This document shows positions 60,001 to 64,000 of a stretch of 64,000 nt of DNA, one piece after another. The notes below the pieces were generated by a model. The model saw only the letters and a list, made by a program, of their open reading frames with translations. It ran no database searches and was not told where the DNA came from. The number at the start of each line of letters is the position of its first letter. Position 1 is the first letter of the stretch. The position numbers were made by a program, and so were the translations under genes. Origin of the DNA: an uncultured Chlorobiaceae bacterium (lineage in GTDB: Bacteria; Bacteroidota; Chlorobiia; Chlorobiales; Chlorobiaceae). The stretch lies in assembly GCA_903994365.1 (NCBI GenBank), contig CAJEXL010000001.1, positions 1,814-65,813 on the forward strand, in the 5' to 3' direction.

Positions 60001-63000
60001 TTCCATCTCCCTTGTTCATCAATATCGAAACCTTACCGTTGCCAGTTGCATAGTCCACGCCCTTCCAGATGAAATCCGCTTTCCCATCACCATTAAGATC
60101 CGTAACGGTGTGAAGGGAGCCCGCCATAACAAAATCTACTTTTGCAGCAAATGTCCCATCTCCCTTGTTTATCAATACCGAAACCTTATCAGTAGCGTAA
60201 GTGACAGAGTTCACGCCTCTCAATATTATATCGTCATTACCATCACCATTGAGGTCGACAATTGTCACAGAATCAGGGTAACCAGTTACAGCATAATCTA
60301 CTTTTGGAGCAAACGTTCCATCTCCATTGTTCATCAATACCGAAACGTTACCGGAGTTATTGGCATAGTCCACACCCATAAAAAGGAGATCGGCTTTCCC
60401 ATCACCATTAAGATCAGTAACTGAGTGAAGGTAACCAGTTACAGCGTAATCCACTTTTGCTGCAAACGATTGTGGAACAGTAATCACCGGAGCATCGTTG
60501 ACCGGGATGACCGCGACGGTTGCCTGTACAGCAGTTGCTGATGTTCCTCCATCGTTATCGCAGGAAACAATGGTAAAGGCTTCGAGGGTGCCATTGGCAT
60601 TCATATCGGGTGTCCACCATGCGTGGTGGGTAGCATCAATCGTATAATTGTTCTCATTATATGGCATTGCGATGGCTGCATCACTGCCAATTTTCAGGGT
60701 GCCACTGCTGAGATGTTGTACAACAAATCCATCAACCGTCCCATCAACATCGGCACTATTGCCTTTTGCCAGCAAATCAGCAACAGTGATTTCAACTGCC
60801 GTGTCTTCAGCCGTTGTCGCAACCGGGTTGCTGATGCTTGTAAACGTCGGCAGTTCGTTGACAGGTGTTATAGTGATCGGCTGCACCTGTATGGTTGATG
60901 CTCCGTGGCTATCGTTGAGGATCAGTGTAATGCTACGCTCATCGATCGATGGTGTGTCGCTGCTGTTATTGAACATAAGAGCGCGACCAACACTCTGTAC
61001 CAGTTCGTTGGTTGCTTGCTCATTGAGGGAGAATGTCCATCCTGTGCCGTTGCTAACCGAAGCGGCATTGGCAGTACCGATCTGGATTGATCCCGCCATC
61101 AGCTTGTTGCCGTTGACATCAAGCCAGATGCCGTTGCTGCCGGGATTGGTGGTGGTGATACTCAGGCTATCGGCAGGGTCAGCGTTTGCGGTAATCTGAA
61201 CGCTCAGTGACCCCCCTTTCCATTCACCTTCACCATCAGGATCGGTGATGATGATATTTCCAAAGGCTGATACCGGTGTTTGTTCGGTAAAAGCAGTTTT
61301 TTGTGAAGTGTTCAACAACACCGAAAGCTTGTTGGTGTTGTTGGAATAATCCATGCCCATAACAATGATATCGGCATCACCATCGCTGTTAAGGTCACTA
61401 ATCGTAAGCGATTGGATAATTGTAGCAATGGCATACTCCGTTTCGAAGGTAAAAGTACCATCACCGTTGTTCAGCAACACCGAAACCTTGCCGATATTGT
61501 TGGAATGGTTCATGCCCCTTACAATGAGATCAGCTTTACCATCACCATTGAGATCAGTAACCGTGTTCAGGGAACCATCTATAGCGTAGTCTGTTTTTTG
61601 GGCAAAGCTGCCATCACCTTTGTTCAGCAAAACCGAGACTTTGCTGGTGTTGTTATAATAGTCGTAGCTGCCCGTTACGATGATATCGGCGTTACCATCA
61701 CCATTGAGATCATTAACCGTAACCGATTGGATATTTGTAGCAATGGCATACTCTTGTTGGGGGGCAAAGCTGCCATCACCGTTGTTCATTAACACCGATA
61801 ACTTACTGTGGAAAGTGGAGTAGTCCATGCCTGTTACGATGAGATCAGCTTTATCATCACCATTGAGATCGGCTGTTGTCACCGCATTAAGGGAACCATC
61901 CATAGCGTAATCTTTTTGTGGGCCAAAGGTACCATCACCGTTGTTCATTAACACCGATAACTTACTATGGAAAGTGGAGTAGTCCATGCCTGTTACGATG
62001 AGATCAGCTTTATCATCACCATTGAGATCAATAACGGCAATTGATCGGATATCTCCTGTAAGTGGATAATCTGTTTTTGGAGTAAAAGTACCATCACCCT
62101 TGTTCATCAATACCGAAATGGAGTAGCTACCAGTACTGTCCACGCTCAGGTCTTTTGTCACGATATCAACCATTCCATCACTATTGAGATCAGTAACCAT
62201 AACCAATTGTGCACTGTTTGGAATAGCATAATCGGCTGCTGATGTAAAAACACCTTCATCATTGTTCAGCCAAATAGACACTTTCCCTCTGTTACTGAAG
62301 GAGTCTGCGCCTGTTACGACAAGATCTGTTTGGCCGTCACCATCTACATCGGCAGTCGTTACAGCAGATGGATAAGTATAATATCCGGTGGAGTACTCTC
62401 TTTTCTGATCAAAAGTACCATCGCTCTTGCTCAACAGCACCGCAACAGAGCCGCCAGGACGATCATTGTTCACGTAAGTTATTATGATATCAGCTTTACC
62501 ATCACCATTGAGATCGCCAGTTGTCACTGAAGCAGGGGAAACATCTGTAGCATAATCTGTTGTTGGAGCAAACGTGCCATCGCCGTTGTTCAAAAGCACA
62601 GAGATACTGGCAGAATTGCATAGTACAATGTCAGCCTTGCCATCACCATTGAGATCTGTAGTAAAAAGTCCATTTGAGCTATACCCGATGATGTAATCAA
62701 CTTGTTCAGCAAAGGAGAGTGTTTGTGGCGGAACAATAATAGGTGCATCCTGGACAGGTGTTACCTCTACCGTTGCGTTTACTGCCGTTATTGATTCTGC
62801 TCCACCATTGTCGCGGACAACCACGGTAAAGGCATCGAGTGTGCCATTGGCATTGGCGGCTGGCATCCAGTAAGCGCGGTGCGACGCATCAATAATGTTG
62901 TTCGTGGCTGAATTCCAGTCCGTAACTGTATCGACATCGGCCCCGATCCTTAGAGTGCCGTTTACCGATTTAACCACAAAAGCTTCAATCGTGCCATCAT

Positions 63001-64000
63001 CGTCCTTAGCATTCCCGCGAGTCTGAAGATCGGCAAAGGTAATTTCAGTTCTGGTATCTTCGCTGGTTGTGCCAACGACACCACTGAACGCCGTCAGGGC
63101 AGGAGCAATAATAAGAGATGAATATTCGATGATACCATAAAAGGAGCTTCCTGCACCTGTATCATTCCACATGGCAGAAGGGTAGAGATGCACGGCATCT
63201 TCATTGCCAGCATAGTTACTCGGCTCACCAGAACTCCAGTTGGTATAGGTAACCGCACTGCCATCAGCCCATACCCACTCTCCCTCTTTTTGAATATCAT
63301 TCAAGCCGATCCATGTACTCTGTTGCCAAAAAGTCGAAGATAGCCACTGGTTTTCTTCAGCATCATTAATAGTCACCAGATGCCCACCGTGCGCAATCGC
63401 TTCCGCTTCAGCTTGCTCCCACGACAAAAGATTGTTGCTGGTAACCTGATAGGTATGACCATTATAATGTTCAAGCTGCTGACCATTACTGTTGAACTTG
63501 TGCGCCACTGTGGCAAAATTCAATGTTGTCGCATCACTGATCCCCGCATACGCCGTGCCCGAAAGATCCCTGATGACCCCACTCGACATTTGCACATGAT
63601 AAACCTTTCCTGACTGTAAATCAGTGGTGGGATTAATGGTGACTGTGCTGCCACTGAAGGTGACCTGGGTGCTGTCGGCAACATCGATAGTGAAACTGTC
63701 ACCACTGCCGCTGCTGATGACGACAGAACCCGTGCCTGCCTCTACAGCTTTATTGAACGTCAACAAGATGTTGCTGTCAACAGCTACAGCCGTCGCATCG
63801 TCTGCTGGTGTTGCGCTGGAGAGTGAAGGCGCCATCACAACAGTCTCAACCAGTGTGGCTGATGCGCCTTTGTTGTCACTGACGGTCAGCGTAATGCCGC
63901 GTTGTGCATCGGAGGAGAGGGTGGCGCTGCTGTTGTTGAAGATAATGGCTCGGCCAACGCTCTCGACCAAAGCGTTGGTTGCCTGTTCATTGAAGGTCAA
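57005..64000 (-). CDS. Giant RTX/VCBS/C-type lectin protein (5' end outside window)
   Basis: At least 2331 residues; the frame is still open at 64000, so the N-terminus is outside. Domains in order: a VCBS/cadherin-like module, a SwmB-type Ig domain (SSATPADDATAVAVDSNILL), a C-type lectin domain, cadherin-like modules (TSEDTRTEITFADLQTRGNA), nine VCBS repeats, more modules (NNSSDTPSIDERSITLILND, TAEDTAVEITVADLLAKGNS), nine VCBS repeats, an SLH/Ig-like segment with GSSYTLSQAELGKKITVSAS, RTX repeats, and a serralysin-like end (VIADFQSGRDKIELLSTLFA). It finishes LLDGDFMVY, an aspartate-then-hydrophobics end like many type I secretion signals. It is probably a calcium-binding secreted or surface adhesin that recognises sugars. 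Confidence 0.85.
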   Translation of the reverse strand: MTFNEQATNALVESVGRAIIFNNSSATLSSDAQRGITLTVSDNKGASATLVETVVMAPSLSSATPADDATAVAVDSNILLTFNKAVEAGTGSVVISSGSGDSFTIDVADSTQVTFSGSTVTINPTTDLQSGKVYHVQMSSGVIRDLSGTAYAGISDATTLNFATVAHKFNSNGQQLEHYNGHTYQVTSNNLLSWEQAEAEAIAHGGHLVTINDAEENQWLSSTFWQQSTWIGLNDIQKEGEWVWADGSAVTYTNWSSGEPSNYAGNEDAVHLYPSAMWNDTGAGSSFYGIIEYSSLIIAPALTAFSGVVGTTSEDTRTEITFADLQTRGNAKDDDGTIEAFVVKSVNGTLRIGADVDTVTDWNSATNNIIDASHRAYWMPAANANGTLDAFTVVVRDNGGAESITAVNATVEVTPVQDAPIIVPPQTLSFAEQVDYIIGYSSNGLFTTDLNGDGKADIVLCNSASISVLLNNGDGTFAPTTDYATDVSPASVTTGDLNGDGKADIIITYVNNDRPGGSVAVLLSKSDGTFDQKREYSTGYYTYPSAVTTADVDGDGQTDLVVTGADSFSNRGKVSIWLNNDEGVFTSAADYAIPNSAQLVMVTDLNSDGMVDIVTKDLSVDSTGSYSISVLMNKGDGTFTPKTDYPLTGDIRSIAVIDLNGDDKADLIVTGMDYSTFHSKLSVLMNNGDGTFGPQKDYAMDGSLNAVTTADLNGDDKADLIVTGMDYSTFHSKLSVLMNNGDGSFAPQQEYAIATNIQSVTVNDLNGDGNADIIVTGSYDYYNNTSKVSVLLNKGDGSFAQKTDYAIDGSLNTVTDLNGDGKADLIVRGMNHSNNIGKVSVLLNNGDGTFTFETEYAIATIIQSLTISDLNSDGDADIIVMGMDYSNNTNKLSVLLNTSQKTAFTEQTPVSAFGNIIITDPDGEGEWKGGSLSVQITANADPADSLSITTTNPGSNGIWLDVNGNKLMAGSIQIGTANAASVSNGTGWTFSLNEQATNELVQSVGRALMFNNSSDTPSIDERSITLILNDSHGASTIQVQPITITPVNELPTFTSISNPVATTAEDTAVEITVADLLAKGNSADVDGTVDGFVVQHLSSGTLKIGSDAAIAMPYNENNYTIDATHHAWWTPDMNANGTLEAFTIVSCDNDGGTSATAVQATVAVIPVNDAPVITVPQSFAAKVDYAVTGYLHSVTDLNGDGKADLLFMGVDYANNSGNVSVLMNNGDGTFAPKVDYAVTGYPDSVTIVDLNGDGNDDIILRGVNSVTYATDKVSVLINKGDGTFAAKVDFVMAGSLHTVTDLNGDGKADFIWKGVDYATGNGKVSILMNKGDGTFAEKVDYATGGTLNTVTDLNGDGADDLIATGMDYSNNTSKVSVLLNKGDGTFAAKVDYAIAGSLSSVTDLNGDGIADIIVTSMDYATGSGKVSVLLNKGDGTFAAKADYATNSTPNPVTTTDINGDGKADLILMGMDLVSVLLNKGDGTFAAKADYATNSSSNFVTTTDLNGDGKGDIIVTGLDYTSYTSKVSVLLNNGDGTFAPKADYVIGDYGASAYFFTVVDLNGDGNKDILFKLSNEVIALLNNGHGAFDEKIAYTSGGYLSSLIPADLNNDGIADIIGTSMEYPSNTGKVSVLMNTSHSPISFTEQTPLLLFGNISITEPDGNTAWHGSSLTVQITANAEADDHLTLPTTNPGNSAIWLDMNGNKLMAGTITIGTTDAASVSGDTLWKFTFNSNASNELMQSVVHALTFSNNSDTPLSLPRTVTLTATDDFGASASRDQHIIIKEVNDAPAGSVTITGTPTKGQTLTAHHTLADADGLGDIHYQWKAGGVDISGATGSSYTLSQAELGKKITVSASYTDGQGSNESVISAATLLAASLSGTAGADVLNGGSTSDWLSALAGNDKLNGNAGDDTLDGGAGADTLVGGAGDDTYIIDRTSDKVTEIAGEGTDLVQVNIAAAGGTYTVANNVEHATLVNSVAFNLTGNALANMLTGNAEANVLDGGAGSDTLIGGEGNDTYMVDHTGDVVIEAANAGKDLVKVAIAKAGGSYTLTEEVENATLQNTVAFNLNGNALGNTLIGNGVANTFTGFGGDDTMTGGLGIDTFNVDSGTDTITDLGKGGGDILKVSEGATANATLSALWTATTATSNHGTANITTNGLGVNLAAVVTGNGYHVTNTGQGTTVTGSGLADVLSGGTSKDTLIGGNGDDVLNGGNGNDALTGGAGSDIFQFSTTLGKYNRDVIADFQSGRDKIELLSTLFANVKGADDVFNSSDILIGAGVTRGTAAGDEHLIFNTTNKALFYDADGGGAGAAVQFATLTGVVTLLDGDFMVY
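57290..58375 (-). repeat. RTX calcium-binding nonapeptide region
   Basis: Several GGxGxDxLx-type units are visible (GNAGDDTLDGGAGADTLVGG, GGAGSDTLIGGEGNDTYMVD, GGNGDDVLNGGNGNDALTGG). They alternate with two copies of a longer module with AAGGTYTVANNVEHATLVNS-like sequence. They bind calcium and drive folding after export through type I systems. Confidence 0.92.
59095..60470 (-). repeat. Second VCBS/FG-GAP block (9 units)
   Basis: Nine units with TDLNGDGKADLI, then VSVLLNKGDGTFAAKVDYA. The D-x-N-x-D-G-x-x-D loops are calcium-binding like those in integrin FG-GAP blades. Confidence 0.87.
61300..62710 (-). repeat. First VCBS/FG-GAP block (9 units)
   Basis: Nine units of the same type, including the pair that is nearly identical in DNA (61773-62029). 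The D-L-N-G-D-G-K/N-A-D-I/L loop is present in all, with small variants (DVDGDGQTD, DLNSDGMVD). Confidence 0.87.
61773..62029 (-). repeat. Recent 159-base tandem duplication inside the VCBS block
   Basis: A 98-base stretch at 61773-61870 recurs at 61932-62029 with a single visible mismatch (CTGTGG against CTATGG). The 159-base offset equals 53 codons, one repeat unit, so the frame is kept. The two encoded units read DLNGDDKADLIVTGMDYSTF in both copies. Confidence 0.9.
63113..63505 (-). other. C-type lectin domain within the giant protein
   Basis: About 130 residues with the lectin pattern: GHTYQVTSNNLLSWEQAEAE, AHGGHLVTINDAEENQWLSS, STWIGLNDIQKEGEWVWADG, then YTNWSSGEPSNYAGNEDAVH and WNDTGAGSSFYGIIEYS. 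The E-P-S-N and W-N-D motifs are the usual calcium and sugar site. The canonical disulfide cysteines are absent, as in many bacterial C-type lectin-like domains. Confidence 0.88.

Overview
The window reads as chromosomal DNA of a green sulfur bacterium (Chlorobiaceae, Chlorobium/Pelodictyon group). Supporting signs are a [2Fe-2S] protein resembling the chlorosome envelope proteins CsmI/J/X, a CrtH-like carotenoid oxidoreductase, a fused two-kinase protein for prenyl-alcohol (phytol/farnesol) salvage, isoleucine synthesis through citramalate, and giant RTX/VCBS-type secreted proteins of the kind common in this group. I do not assign a species.

Region 1 (1-4735) is an accessory scar. It starts with the 3' end of an aminotransferase gene. 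Then come several toxin-antitoxin modules (higBA, an orphan addiction-module antitoxin with a broken toxin, brnTA, and an antitoxin/PIN pair), interleaved with wreckage: a small hsdM fragment, a frameshifted and internally deleted hsdR, and the tail of an ABC-2 permease. Region 2 (4901-13104) holds the chlorosome-like Fe-S protein, alanine dehydrogenase, a CrtH-like protein, an ECF sigma factor with a zinc anti-sigma protein, an ArsR-type regulator, and hsp20-dnaK. A textbook sigma-54 promoter precedes hsp20, and a strong terminator lies between hsp20 and dnaK.

Region 3 (13175-19821, minus strand) is a Tol-Pal operon (tolQ-tolR-tolA-tolB-pal-cpoB) read behind the fused phytol kinase/DUF92 protein. 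Region 4 (20252-29795, plus strand) is one long branched-chain amino acid operon, ilvD-ilvB-ilvN-ilvC-leuB-leuC-leuD-cimA. Region 5 (29848-32494, minus) has a secreted glycoside hydrolase-like protein and a small unknown protein. Region 6 (32649-49156) is housekeeping: tRNA-Val, clpX, a DUF4404 protein, gltD-gltB, gpmA, a nitronate monooxygenase-like flavoprotein, a membrane protein, tadA, a CorC/HlyC protein, a HIT protein and feoAB.

Region 7 (49276-64000, minus) is almost filled by two giant modular surface or secreted proteins. The first (about 2417 aa) has a DUF4347 domain, three blocks of exactly seven delta-60 repeats (probably three seven-bladed propellers) and Ig/cadherin-like linkers. 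The second (at least 2331 aa, cut by the window edge) has a C-type lectin domain, two blocks of nine VCBS/FG-GAP repeats, RTX repeats and a type I secretion-like C-terminus. The first giant and the glycoside hydrolase-like protein end in the same short hydrophobic motif, GxGGLxxLAWVL plus a final L or F. I do not recognise that motif as a named sorting signal, and it is the most promising novelty here.
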